Source: an uncultured Schlesneria sp.
GTDB lineage: Bacteria; Planctomycetota; Planctomycetia; Planctomycetales; Planctomycetaceae
Length of the DNA: 64,000 nucleotides
Assembly: GCA_903858935.1 (NCBI GenBank)
Contig: CAIOKO010000143.1
Coordinates: 24,841 to 88,840, forward strand
Reading direction: 5' to 3'
Part shown: piece by piece, positions 37,164 to 46,171 of the stretch
Numbering within the stretch: the stretch's first letter is position 1
Layout: each line of letters starts with the position of its first letter
Notes under the pieces: model-generated
Told to the model about the DNA's origin: nothing
The model's input: the letters and a program-made list of their open reading frames with translations, nothing else
Databases searched by the model: none
Made by a program: the position numbers and the translations under genes

Positions 37164-37901
37164 ATGAAATTGCGAGTCGGCTGGCTGAGCATCGTCGGTA
37201 AACGTGAAAATAACGAGGACGCATACTACGTAGACCCGCGCGATCGTTTTTTTCTCGTTGCAGACGGAATGGGTGGCCAGTCCGCTGGCGAGCGCGCCAG
37301 CGGGCTGGCAATGGAGTTCATTCCGAAGAAATTGCAGGACATCGACTTTGAAAAATCATCGCCGGATCATGCGACAAAAATTATTGACGATGCGATTACT
37401 CTGGCGAACTATGAAATAATGGCCTTGGGTGAACTAGATCCAAAACTCAAAAATATGGGGACGACAATCACGTTCCTCGTTCAAGTCGCTGGGACGATGT
37501 TTGTCGGCGGTGTTGGTGACAGTCGAGTTTACATGTTGCGAAGCAACAGACTTCAGCAATTAACGACGGATCATTCACTGACTCAAGCACTCATCGAAGC
37601 CGGAACTCTGACGCCCGAAGAGGCCGTTCATCATCGCTACAAGAACGTATTGTATCGGTATCTTGGCTGTAAAGAAGGTGGAGCTGGTACCAATCCAAAA
37701 CAGATTCGCCCCGAGGTAGGAGATCGGTTTCTTATTTGCTCAGACGGCGTAAACGGCGGTGCCGATGACGCGACGCTTTCTAAAATACTTGCTGGCGGAA
37801 TTGATCCACAGGTGACGGCGGAAGCGATTGTTCAGGCCGCAACTGATGGTGGGTCTAAAGATAATATTACGGGCGTTGTGATCTTCGTAGATGAAGTCTA
37901 A
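37164..37901 (+). CDS. PP2C-type serine/threonine phosphatase
   Basis: A 245-residue metal-dependent phosphatase of the Stp/PppA group that removes phosphate from Ser/Thr in proteins. The motifs run in order: KRENNEDAYYVD, VADGMGGQSAGERAS, MGTTITFLV, GVGDSRVYMLR, ICSDGVNGGADDATL and DNITGVVIFV, covering the metal-binding aspartates. It is a single-domain cytoplasmic protein. No partner Ser/Thr kinase or FHA gene is adjacent. It converges on the zinc-ribbon protein gene. Confidence 0.95.
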   Translation: MKLRVGWLSIVGKRENNEDAYYVDPRDRFFLVADGMGGQSAGERASGLAMEFIPKKLQDIDFEKSSPDHATKIIDDAITLANYEIMALGELDPKLKNMGTTITFLVQVAGTMFVGGVGDSRVYMLRSNRLQQLTTDHSLTQALIEAGTLTPEEAVHHRYKNVLYRYLGCKEGGAGTNPKQIRPEVGDRFLICSDGVNGGADDATLSKILAGGIDPQVTAEAIVQAATDGGSKDNITGVVIFVDEV

Positions 37902-37970
37902 TTTGTTATCTCAGCAGTCCTAAGCTCAAATGAGGTAATCACAAACGCCAATGACCAATCGGTTTTGCGG

Positions 37971-39329
37971 TCACCTCATTTTCGATTTCATGTCTACTTC
38001 GAACGGGGCTTTTTGGCTGCCGGGCGTCACTTCTTTAATCTGCATTGCAGCTTCCATCCATTCAGGTGGAACATCGCTGCGCCCTGTTGGACCGATGTGA
38101 TCGACCCACACCCGGCATCGGCCAACGGCAACCCCTTCGATTCGATCGGCGGGAATATACATCATCTTGAAATTGCCGTTTGCGTCGGAGACTCCGACTG
38201 AGGTGCGGATTCGGTCTCGTTTTTTTCCTTCCATTTGCACCTCTTCCGGCGAGAAGTAAATAGTCGCCCCGGGAAGAGGCTGACCATTGAGTTTGATCAC
38301 TCCACTCACATACCCCATCTTTGGAAGGTAAAGCTTTGTTCCAAACATTCGATCGGCCATGAAATACAAAACAAATGTAAGAAGCGTTGCTCCCGCGAGA
38401 ATCCCCAGGCCTTTCAGGCCAAACTCGCGAAAGAATTCTCCAAAATCAAATCCGGCATTAGCGTCGATCTCACGTTGATGAGATTCTGCAGCCTGATTGT
38501 CTTTGATTGCCTTTTTCATCATCTTCGCGGCCGTCGCCAAGTCCACTTTTTCTGGCTGTGCTCGCGGGACGGGGGCAGTTGGTGCGCGCCTTGAAATCGG
38601 AGCTGGTTCAGGGCGATCTTCTAAATCAATATCTGAATCATCAGAAAGAGAAAGCTCCGGAATTTCGTCATGGTCATTCGCTCGTGCGATTTCCCGCTCC
38701 TGCTTAACAACCGGAGGGTCTGTCACCAGGAACTTCGATGGATCAAACTGCTCAATGACCGGAGCAGGTGGTCGCGCTGGCTGCGCACTGAAGAATTCTT
38801 TGTCCGCTGCGAAAGTTGACTTTTCACTTCGAAATGATTGGGGTGGCGATATTGCCGTCCGTGCCTTTGAATGATGCGTCAAAACCAGCATGGGAGGACA
38901 ATCAAGGTCCTCGTCGCCGGAACTTTCAGCATCACCTTCAGTCAACGGATGAGGCACGGCATTCGAATTCAGTGAATCAGAAGTTTCGCTTGATTCGTCA
39001 TCGAGTCGTAGGGGCTTGGAAGGTGCGGAAACTGGTGGCAAGACGGTATTTGACGAGTCGTCGTTGTCGTCTTGTTCTTTTGCGTGCGCTCGCTGATCTG
39101 GAATTTGATCGGTCAAATTACCACGGCCTGAAGTAGCACCATCGGTTGAACTGGTCGTTTGATCGTTCGACGAGACGTCCTCGATTCTGGAGACAAGCTC
39201 GATCTCCGAATCTGTTGCCGGGACCACAAACTTCGTTTTACATTTTGGACAGCGCCCCGACGTTCCCGCGAGTTCGTCCTTGATTTTAAGGACCGAGGCA
39301 CATTCCGCGCAAGTAAAACGAATCGTCAT
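37971..39329 (-). CDS. Zinc-ribbon, single-span membrane protein with carboxypeptidase-regulatory-like domain
   Basis: A 452-residue protein when started at ATG 39329 (track adds 22 codons). The first 35 residues are a zinc ribbon of the MJ0042/planctomycete type (FTCAECASVLKIKDELAGTSGRCPKC). A long acidic, disordered linker covers about residues 45-310. A transmembrane helix (LGILAGATLLTFVLYFMA) follows, then a C-terminal beta-sandwich (GVIKLNGQPLPGATIYFSPE) typical of carboxypeptidase-regulatory/transthyretin-like domains common in planctomycete envelope proteins. The ribbon is cytoplasmic and the sandwich extracytoplasmic. Function unknown. It is the likely second gene after the DUF1559 gene. 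Confidence 0.8.
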   Translation of the reverse strand: MTIRFTCAECASVLKIKDELAGTSGRCPKCKTKFVVPATDSEIELVSRIEDVSSNDQTTSSTDGATSGRGNLTDQIPDQRAHAKEQDDNDDSSNTVLPPVSAPSKPLRLDDESSETSDSLNSNAVPHPLTEGDAESSGDEDLDCPPMLVLTHHSKARTAISPPQSFRSEKSTFAADKEFFSAQPARPPAPVIEQFDPSKFLVTDPPVVKQEREIARANDHDEIPELSLSDDSDIDLEDRPEPAPISRRAPTAPVPRAQPEKVDLATAAKMMKKAIKDNQAAESHQREIDANAGFDFGEFFREFGLKGLGILAGATLLTFVLYFMADRMFGTKLYLPKMGYVSGVIKLNGQPLPGATIYFSPEEVQMEGKKRDRIRTSVGVSDANGNFKMMYIPADRIEGVAVGRCRVWVDHIGPTGRSDVPPEWMEAAMQIKEVTPGSQKAPFEVDMKSKMR

Positions 39330-39502
39330 GCCACTGCTTCCAAAAATTCTCGGGCAACCGGCAACGATTGACCGCGTTGTTGACGAGGTGTTCAATCAAT
39401 TATTTTGGAGAAACGATCGCGCTGAAATGTCACGTCTCTAAACAACGCGAGGCTCTAAATGCCCTTTCGAAGTCTTGGCTTTGCGATCATGACGTCAATG
39501 GG

Positions 39503-39539
39503 ATTGAAGTGGGAACTCAATGCGGTTTTCCACTTCAAT
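39503..39539. terminator. Hairpin after the DUF1559 gene
   Basis: A perfect 10-bp stem ATTGAAGTGG/CCACTTCAAT with a 17-base loop lies 25 bp beyond the DUF1559 stop. No U-run follows, so termination strength is unclear. Confidence 0.4.
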
Positions 39540-39563
39540 GCACTCATTGACAATGTCCCCGGG

Positions 39564-40673
39564 CTAGTTAGGAACGTTGACTGGAACGCCACTAGACATA
39601 TTACCCAGATTTTGCCAGGTTCGCAGATCGATATTGACGCTGATCGTTTTCACGCTTCCATCGGCAAGCAAGACCAGAACCATCTGGTCGTGCGGGCTAT
39701 CGGCTTCGTCGTAAGACTGTCCGGTATGTGGTGCATATCTGTTGCTGAAAAGCGTGGCGGGTCCGCCCCAGACCCAACCATCACTACTTCTTAAGTTGGC
39801 AGGGGCGACATTCGTAAATACCCGACGTTCAGAAACCATGATGACGTTTGATGAACCATCGCTGATGCTGCTGAAATTCGTTGAGGAATTCACTCCGAAG
39901 ATTCCGATGTTTTGTGAAAACTGTGTATAAGGAGATGTGCTAAAGGCGACTCCTGTTCCGGCAGTCACGCCAGAGACCACCGTAAGTGCTAACTGTGCAG
40001 GCAGCAATGCATACGTCTGGCGGTCTGTTACGTCATTAACATTGTCGTGGAACGTGATGCCGCTTCCGCTGCAGCCCGCGTAATCGTTCCCTCCGCGAGA
40101 CCAGACAATTCCGGCTGTGGGGTTCGCCGAGTCAATGCGGTCGCAATTTGCAAAAGTTCCGCCGGCCTGCATTTGTTGACGACGACTGGGGCAATAGAAA
40201 AACGGCAGGTCCGTTCGCGGCGGATATATGATGCTTTGATCCGCGGCCTGCACGCCGATGTCACCGTTTGATCGAACATTGTCGCCGAAAACGTAGCTGT
40301 TATAGAGGGGGGCTTGATCAAGGCCGGGAAGAATGTGCAGCATCCAACTGGTCCCTTGTAGCCCCAAGGTGTTTTGGCCTCGCAACTGAAATGTACGCGC
40401 CTCTGCAGGTAACGCATACCGTCCGACACTGTCCGTCAAAAAGTTGAAATTAATGTTATTAATCTGACCGGGTGGCAACACTTTATGGACGTCATGGTAA
40501 TTGTGTAATGCCAATCCAATTTGCTTGAGATTGTTCTGGCACTGCGAGCGGCGGGCCGCTTCACGGGCTTTCTGTACAGCCGGAAGCAAGAGCGCGATCA
40601 ACATTGCGATAATTGCAATCACGACCAGAAGCTCAATGAGGGTAAAGCCCTTTTGTCGTCGTCGAGATGGCAT
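39564..40673 (-). CDS. DUF1559 pseudopilin-like exported protein
   Basis: A 369-residue protein, start at ATG 40673 with AAGGAG six bases upstream. The N-terminus [38 protein letters not shown] is a type IV prepilin signal cut before the phenylalanine and methylated, with the helix used for assembly. The rest is the DUF1559 domain ([19 protein letters not shown], ending with [17 protein letters not shown]), a family massively expanded in Planctomycetes and of unknown role. It is divergent from the KDG kinase gene across a 327-bp region in which I see no clear regulatory motif. Confidence 0.95.
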   Translation of the reverse strand: MPSRRRQKGFTLIELLVVIAIIAMLIALLLPAVQKAREAARRSQCQNNLKQIGLALHNYHDVHKVLPPGQINNINFNFLTDSVGRYALPAEARTFQLRGQNTLGLQGTSWMLHILPGLDQAPLYNSYVFGDNVRSNGDIGVQAADQSIIYPPRTDLPFFYCPSRRQQMQAGGTFANCDRIDSANPTAGIVWSRGGNDYAGCSGSGITFHDNVNDVTDRQTYALLPAQLALTVVSGVTAGTGVAFSTSPYTQFSQNIGIFGVNSSTNFSSISDGSSNVIMVSERRVFTNVAPANLRSSDGWVWGGPATLFSNRYAPHTGQSYDEADSPHDQMVLVLLADGSVKTISVNIDLRTWQNLGNMSSGVPVNVPN

Positions 40674-41000
40674 AGCATGCTCCTTAAAAATCATAAAAAT
40701 TTGGACAAGTCGAACGTATTGCGTCCCAATCCGTCCGCTCAAAAAACCAACAGCGCGATTTTAAGAGCTGTGACCCCTTGTCGCTGAAGTAAATCGATCA
40801 TGACCGCATGTCATCATCGTCCAGCGTCAACGCACTTTAGTCAAGTAGAATCCTCGGGTTGCGGCGGCGACATCAATGGATTTTGACGAGACTTTCACTT
40901 TTTGGATTTCGAACGGTATCCTTTTCGACTCGATGCGCATTCGTTTGTCTGCGTGCCGGTATGGCTTGATGGCGGTGTGAATTTTGAGGAGTGGATTTGA

Positions 41001-42092
41001 ATGCGAGTCGTTACGTTTGGCGAAGTGATGCTTCGAATGATGCCGCCCGGTTGGTTGAGGATTTCGCAATCGTTGCCTGGAACACTCGATGCCACGTTCG
41101 GGGGTGCCGAGGTCAATGTTGCGGTTTCAATTTCACGGCAAGGTGGACAATCCGCATACTGTACATCGCTTCCCGATAATCCGTTGACTGATGCTTTCGT
41201 CGCCCAACTCATGTCGTTTGGCGTTGATTCCAGCCTGATCCAGAGAACTCCAGAAGGCCGATTCGGAATTTATTTTGTCGAGAACGGAGCGAATCAACGA
41301 GGTGGGACGGTGACATACGATCGCAGCGGATCGTCGATCGCCCTGACGCCCGCTTCGGCCTATCCGTGGGACACGATCCTCGACGGCGCAAGTTGGTTTC
41401 ATATCACTGGAATCACTCCATCACTGAGTCGCATTGCATCCGATGTTTCAATGATTTCGGTCAAAGAGGCGACACGGCGCAAGATTCCCGTCTCATGCGA
41501 TCTGAATTTCCGCAAAAAACTCTGGACGTGGGAACCAGGGACAAAGCCAGCCGCGCTCGCTCGAAAAACGATGGAACAGTTACTTCCTCATGTGCAAGTC
41601 TTGATCGCTAACGAAGAAGACGCAGAGCAAGTTCTGGGTATTCATGCTGCCGAAACAAATGTTGACGCAGGTGAGTTGAATCTCGCCGGTTACCAGCACG
41701 TCGCAAAGCAGATTGTCGAGCGGTTTCCAAACATCCGTCAGGTTGCCATTACCCTCAGAGAAAGTATCTCGGCCAGTCATAATAATTGGGGAGCGATGCT
41801 TTTCGATGCAGAAAAGGGCCAAGCGATATTCGCGCCAACAGACGCAGAAGGAAATTATTCACCCTATGAAATTCATAATATCGTGGATCGAGTTGGAGCG
41901 GGTGATTCGTTCGCAGGAGCACTGATATTTGCATTGCAATCTCCCGAACTTTCGGATTCCAAGACTGCTTTAAATTATGCGGTCGCAGCAAGCTGCCTGA
42001 AGCACAGCATTCTTGGCGACTTCAATGACGCGACGCGATCCGAAATCGAAGCCTTGATGAATGGCGGAGGTCGCGGCAGGGTGAACCGATAG
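41001..42092 (+). CDS. kdgK: PfkB-family sugar kinase, likely 2-keto-3-deoxygluconate kinase
   Basis: A 363-residue ribokinase-fold kinase. The start MRVVTFGEVMLRMMPPG, the segment GAEVNVAVSISRQGG (substrate-binding) and HNIVDRVGAGDSFAGALIFAL (anion hole and catalytic aspartate) are PfkB signatures. FGEVMLRL and LNFRKKLW are typical of 2-dehydro-3-deoxygluconate kinases, which phosphorylate KDG in uronate and pectin breakdown. No KDPG aldolase is adjacent, so the substrate is inferred. GAGGAG nine bases upstream supports the start. Confidence 0.87.
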   Translation: MRVVTFGEVMLRMMPPGWLRISQSLPGTLDATFGGAEVNVAVSISRQGGQSAYCTSLPDNPLTDAFVAQLMSFGVDSSLIQRTPEGRFGIYFVENGANQRGGTVTYDRSGSSIALTPASAYPWDTILDGASWFHITGITPSLSRIASDVSMISVKEATRRKIPVSCDLNFRKKLWTWEPGTKPAALARKTMEQLLPHVQVLIANEEDAEQVLGIHAAETNVDAGELNLAGYQHVAKQIVERFPNIRQVAITLRESISASHNNWGAMLFDAEKGQAIFAPTDAEGNYSPYEIHNIVDRVGAGDSFAGALIFALQSPELSDSKTALNYAVAASCLKHSILGDFNDATRSEIEALMNGGGRGRVNR

Positions 42093-42521
42093 GACATCAG
42101 ATCGACTGCTCACTTGTCATGGACGACTCAGTATTGTCTGGAGGCTGGTGGTTATTCGTGCAAACACGACATTGACGCGGAATTTCGTTCGAACCGATGA
42201 ATAGTGCCTTTCTGCGAGGATCGGCCGATTTTCAATGCAGAACGAGTCCAACGGTTGGGTAATGCCACTCGGGAAAAAAAGGTGCCGTCTCGGCTCGCCG
42301 GTGACAGCGGCAGTTTTTGCGAATGTCGGAGAATAGTTCGCACGAAAATCTGGCTCATGCCAACAAATATGGTGTTTGCCTGGAATCTCGTCTGGACTAG
42401 ATCGCGAACAAAAACAAAATCCTGGTCCCATCTTAAGATAAATTACCCACAATCGTTTCCCTCGATTAACAGCATCCACATCAATCTCAAAAACGCAAAT
42501 CCCCCGGTGGAGAAACTGATC
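42093..42521. other. Intergenic region after the sugar kinase
   Basis: A 429-bp stretch. The track extends the next gene back to 42204, but that part shows no signal or domain. A GC hairpin near 42285-42315 (TGCCG...CGGCA followed by GTTTTTG) may terminate the kinase transcript. Nothing else supported. Confidence 0.3.
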
Positions 42522-43106
42522 GTGAACGTACTTCGTCTCCTGAAAATTGCTGCCATTTTGCTTGCTCTACCGGGAATTGTTTTGCCACAGTCTCGAGTTT
42601 TGGCCAGCGAGCAGAAGGTTCCGTCATTTCGAGTGAAACTTGTTAAGCCGAATTCGATTCTCGATGCCAAGCTGGACAAGGAGGGGACATTCACGGGCCG
42701 CGCAATCGAGCACGACGGGACGCCGGTCGTGGGAGCTGTCGTGGTCGTAAGGGCCGCCCAAACGGAAGTTGGTCAATCGATTACCGACGAACAAGGTAAT
42801 TTCTCGGTGAAAAACCTGAAATCAGGTGTCTATGAAGTTAGCTCCGGCGCGACGACTGGAAGCTATCGATTCTGGACTGAGGGAACAGCGCCGCCGTCGG
42901 CGAAACCACACGGACTTTTAGTACTTGGACAAAACGGTGCTCGCGGTCAATACGGATTGACGGAAACTATTTTCGGTAGCAATCTCGGGCTTATTCTCCT
43001 GGTGACAACCACCGCGTTGTCGGCAGCCGCGCTTGCAGTGTCCATCGATGCTCATAACACTGCCCAGGAAGCGAAAAATCTGGTTAAAAAACCAGCATCA
43101 CCGTGA
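42522..43106 (+). CDS. Exported carboxypeptidase-regulatory-like protein with C-terminal anchor
   Basis: I start at GTG 42522 because it puts a clean signal peptide (LLKIAAILLALPGIVLPQSRVLA) at the N-terminus, with GGAG nine bases upstream; the track ATG at 42204 adds 106 unstructured residues. The 194-residue product has a beta-sandwich domain (FTGRAIEHDGTPVVGAVVVV, DEQGNFSVKNLKSGVYEVSS) and a C-terminal hydrophobic helix (LGLILLVTTTALSAAALAVS). It is probably anchored at the cell surface or inner membrane. Function unknown. It converges on the penicillin-binding gene. Confidence 0.7.
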   Translation: MNVLRLLKIAAILLALPGIVLPQSRVLASEQKVPSFRVKLVKPNSILDAKLDKEGTFTGRAIEHDGTPVVGAVVVVRAAQTEVGQSITDEQGNFSVKNLKSGVYEVSSGATTGSYRFWTEGTAPPSAKPHGLLVLGQNGARGQYGLTETIFGSNLGLILLVTTTALSAAALAVSIDAHNTAQEAKNLVKKPASP

Positions 43107-43170
43107 TTCTGACGGTGAAAAAGGCAAGTCGCGTAAGTACCTTTCATTTGAGACCACAGCCGCGCCACAC

Positions 43171-45273
43171 TTAATTCTTGTGCCCGCGCTGTTGCCATGA
43201 CCAGCGGAAAAGATTGCGCGTGTCGACGTAACGCGATTCGTTCGACGAACAGCCCAATACGACGACAATCAGTTCGTCTTCTAAGTGGTTTCCAACCGAA
43301 ATCAGGCATGCACCCGCAGCGTCCGTGGTTCCGGTTTTCACTCCGGAATAACCGGCAATTTTCAGCAGTTCGTTTCCATTCTTCCAGACGACTGTGCGAG
43401 TCGTCCCGCCCGGCCCCTGGACGCGCACGGCATGCTGACGAGTTTGAACATAGTTGCGAAACCGTGCGTCCTGCATCACCTTGGCTGTCAACAACACTTG
43501 GTCGACTGCGGTCGATAAGTGCGATTTGTCTGGCAATCCATGAGGGTTGGAATAGTGTGTCTGCTTCATCCCTAGTTGATCGGCGGTACGATTCATTTCA
43601 GCGATGAATCTTGCAACCGGTTTTTGAAATTCCGGCGATCCCCGTTCCGCAGCGAAACGGGGCCCTGCGAATTCCGCGAGCGCGACGGCTGCATCATTCC
43701 CCGATGGCAGCATCAGGCCGTAAATCAAGTCTCGTACCGCAATCCGTTCGCCAGCTTTCAAACCGCATGTGCTTCCTCCGGTCCGGTCTGCTGCGGACGA
43801 GATAGAAACGACTTCGTCTAACAACTGCGGTTCATTGTCCGCTTCTCGCAGGACCAACCACGCAGTCATTGTTTTTGTCGTACTGGCAAAGTCGCGTCGT
43901 TCGTCTCCCTTTTCGTTCCACAAAATTCGGCCAGTCTTCGCTTCCCCAATGGCCCAGGCGTTCGCGGTCACAAAGGGAGGTCCCGTGATCGAGTCGGCTG
44001 AATTTTGCGGCAGTGATTCTTTATTCACGATATCAGGGTCGACCGGCTTCTCTTCGTCAGTCTGAATCAGTGGTCCTAACGCCTTCCAGGTTTCAGGCGT
44101 GACGATTCCTGTGGGAGGAAGGTTCTGGTGGCGCTGAAAGGCGATCACCGCTTGTCGCGTCGCCGGGCCAAAATCTCCGTCGACCGACAATCGAGTTCCG
44201 GGAAGATGTTTCCTGATTGTCCGCTGCAATGCTTCGACCAGTTCGCCGTTTGCGCCTTGAGCCAGTTCTCTTGGTAACTGGTTGGTGTCAGGAAGACCGG
44301 CGGGGTTGAAGTATTCAAATGCCAGCCGAGCGATCTCGGCGCAAAGTAATTCCGCAGCGTTGTCATCCTCCCAACGCTGGTCCTTGTTTTTCGATGTCAG
44401 TACGCAAATGGCAATATGACCCGATGGAGATTCGATGATCCCGGCTCCGTTTCTGGCAGCCGAGACCGAACCCGTCTTCAGAGCGACCTTTGTCCCCTTG
44501 GGTAACGACCTGGCTAATCGCGGTTTGTCTTCGCAGGCCAGCAGATGTTCGTACATCTGACGAGATGCGTCGGGCGAGACGAGTTCCTGCTTGTCGAGTT
44601 GCTCGAGCAGTCGAATCATTTCGTTTGCCGTCGTACTCCCTAACCCAAACTTCTCGCTCCGATCCGGTGCAATCGACGTCGCCTGAAGATAAACCTTGGA
44701 ATGGAGTCGGGTGTGGGGATATCCCAGTTTCGACATCAGTTCTGAGGTTGCTGGTAAACTGACCCGGTCCACCACAAGGTTGGTTGCTGTGTTATCGGAA
44801 TATGCGATCATCAGTCGAATTGCATCCCGCAAAGGAAATCGAAGTCCCGAACTGAAATGCGAAGTCAGGATGCCCGAACCGGGTACTTTGTCTGCTTCTT
44901 TCAGTTCCACATTCGATGAAAGGTCCAGTTTGCCATCGGTCGCTTGCTGATAGGCGGCAATCATAATTGGAAACTTGATCAAGCTGGCCGTCGGCATCGG
45001 TTCGTCGGCGTTATGAAGAAACGAGGCACCAGTTGTCAGATGTTTCACAGCAACCGTGACAGTTCCCTCATGTGCGGAAATCACTGGCTTAAGTGACTCT
45101 GCCAGACGCGGGTCCTCCTGAGATCTCGCAATTGAGGCCGTAATCGTCAGCAGCGAGAATCCTGCAAAAATGCGAGCAAAAGTTCCCGAACAAGATTCGT
45201 TGATCGAATGAATCCGTTTTTCAGAGTATGCCTCGCAAGGTTGACGACCACTTGTCCTCGATTTCTTCGTCAT
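43171..45273 (-). CDS. Fused class A beta-lactamase-like / PG-binding / D-Ala-D-Ala carboxypeptidase
   Basis: A 700-residue exported protein with two serine-peptidase domains. After a signal segment (FARIFAGFSLLTITASIARS) the first domain shows class A beta-lactamase/PBP motifs: S97-x-x-K in ASLIKFP, S159-D-N in YSDNTATN and KTG in ALKTGSVSAA. A peptidoglycan-binding type 1 domain follows (DGDFGPATRQAVIAFQRHQNLPPTGI). The C-terminal ~270 residues are a DacA/PBP5-like D-alanyl-D-alanine carboxypeptidase: STTKTMT, PSGNDAAV and VKTGTTDAAG. The Glu166-containing omega loop of true class A beta-lactamases is not evident, so the first domain may be a peptidase. ATG 45273 is chosen over the track start 45441 because the signal segment then sits nearer the N-terminus. 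It acts on peptidoglycan in the periplasm. Confidence 0.9.
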   Translation of the reverse strand: MTKKSRTSGRQPCEAYSEKRIHSINESCSGTFARIFAGFSLLTITASIARSQEDPRLAESLKPVISAHEGTVTVAVKHLTTGASFLHNADEPMPTASLIKFPIMIAAYQQATDGKLDLSSNVELKEADKVPGSGILTSHFSSGLRFPLRDAIRLMIAYSDNTATNLVVDRVSLPATSELMSKLGYPHTRLHSKVYLQATSIAPDRSEKFGLGSTTANEMIRLLEQLDKQELVSPDASRQMYEHLLACEDKPRLARSLPKGTKVALKTGSVSAARNGAGIIESPSGHIAICVLTSKNKDQRWEDDNAAELLCAEIARLAFEYFNPAGLPDTNQLPRELAQGANGELVEALQRTIRKHLPGTRLSVDGDFGPATRQAVIAFQRHQNLPPTGIVTPETWKALGPLIQTDEEKPVDPDIVNKESLPQNSADSITGPPFVTANAWAIGEAKTGRILWNEKGDERRDFASTTKTMTAWLVLREADNEPQLLDEVVSISSAADRTGGSTCGLKAGERIAVRDLIYGLMLPSGNDAAVALAEFAGPRFAAERGSPEFQKPVARFIAEMNRTADQLGMKQTHYSNPHGLPDKSHLSTAVDQVLLTAKVMQDARFRNYVQTRQHAVRVQGPGGTTRTVVWKNGNELLKIAGYSGVKTGTTDAAGACLISVGNHLEDELIVVVLGCSSNESRYVDTRNLFRWSWQQRGHKN

Positions 45274-46171
45274 TGGTTTGTTCCCAGCGTAGTAATCTCG
45301 TTGTTGATTCTTTTGCACCCGGCGAAGATTGTGAGAATGTTCCCTTCGGATGCAGGCATTTTTTGTGCCGAGCCTGTTGTTCGAGCCTTCATACGTCAGT
45401 AGTCCGATCACGCGATTCATATTTGATCGCCCTTCAGACAACGTCGTGAAGGATTTTTCGTAGGGAAAACAGGGCGCATTTGAAAAAGTTTAGTGGCGAC
45501 TCTCAAGCTTCAAGCTCTTTACCGACCTCGCGTCGGTGAAAGGAGAAGCTACCACCAAGCTTAATCGCAGAATGGCAAGCTCTCCACTGACCTTGTGTCC
45601 CTTGAAGCAACGACTGGACAGCTATCAAATGAATCAACCCGGTTGTTTGCGAGAAGAATTGGCTTGAAAGTCGCCCCTTCCACCGTCGCGAGTTCGGTGG
45701 AGAGCTGGGCATTTCACATTTGTTCAATCGGCGTCGCTGGCCAGTCGCTGCTGCCACCGACGCAAGGTAGGTGGAGAACATTTTCCATCCCCGCGTTCCA
45801 CGGTTAGTGCCGTTTACTTGAAGAAACCTCCATCACGGCGTTGCCCTGTAATGGAAGTCAAGACTCGCGAACCCAAATGCGAACGACGGAAACGATTCTT
45901 CGTTTCAGACCGAAAGAACATTGTTTCTTGACGCCAATCAATCCGTTTATCGAACTTGGGAATATCGTTTGTACATTGAACGCGATCGCGCTTCACGATA
46001 CTCAATGGAATCTGTCATTTGTATAGTGTAAGGCTTGGTTTAAATCAGTCAGGTGATTGTAGATCCTCGTATCGAAATCCTCGGCGTGAGGCGAGTTCCT
46101 TCAAATATCGTATCTTGCCTTAGACGTTAGATTTGCGCTCGCTTCCTGCTCGATGGAAAGGTGGTTCCCCT
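45274..46171. other. Long intergenic region
   Basis: About 900 bp with no credible gene; the 92-residue and shorter ORFs here lack any family signal. It contains a cluster of decayed palindromic repeats (separate entry). The promoter of the sensor kinase should be in its right part but is not clear. Confidence 0.4.
45521..45774. repeat. Cluster of diverged short palindromic repeats
   Basis: Three or four related hairpins: ACCGAC-5-GTCGGT at 45521-45537, a worn reverse-orientation copy at 45577-45608, TCCACCG-9-CGGTGGA at 45679-45701 and CCACC-11-GGTGG at 45754-45774. Copies 2 and 3 share the sequence GTGGAGAGCT plus a following GCCATT/GGCATT. They look like REP-type elements. Confidence 0.45.

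Noticed and set aside
42204-42521. Upstream extension of the carboxypeptidase-regulatory-like gene
   Set aside because: The extension lacks motifs and would bury the signal peptide 110 residues inside the protein.
45503-45781. 92-residue ORF in the 45.5-kb gap
   Set aside because: It covers the palindromic repeat cluster and has no ribosome-binding site or protein motifs.
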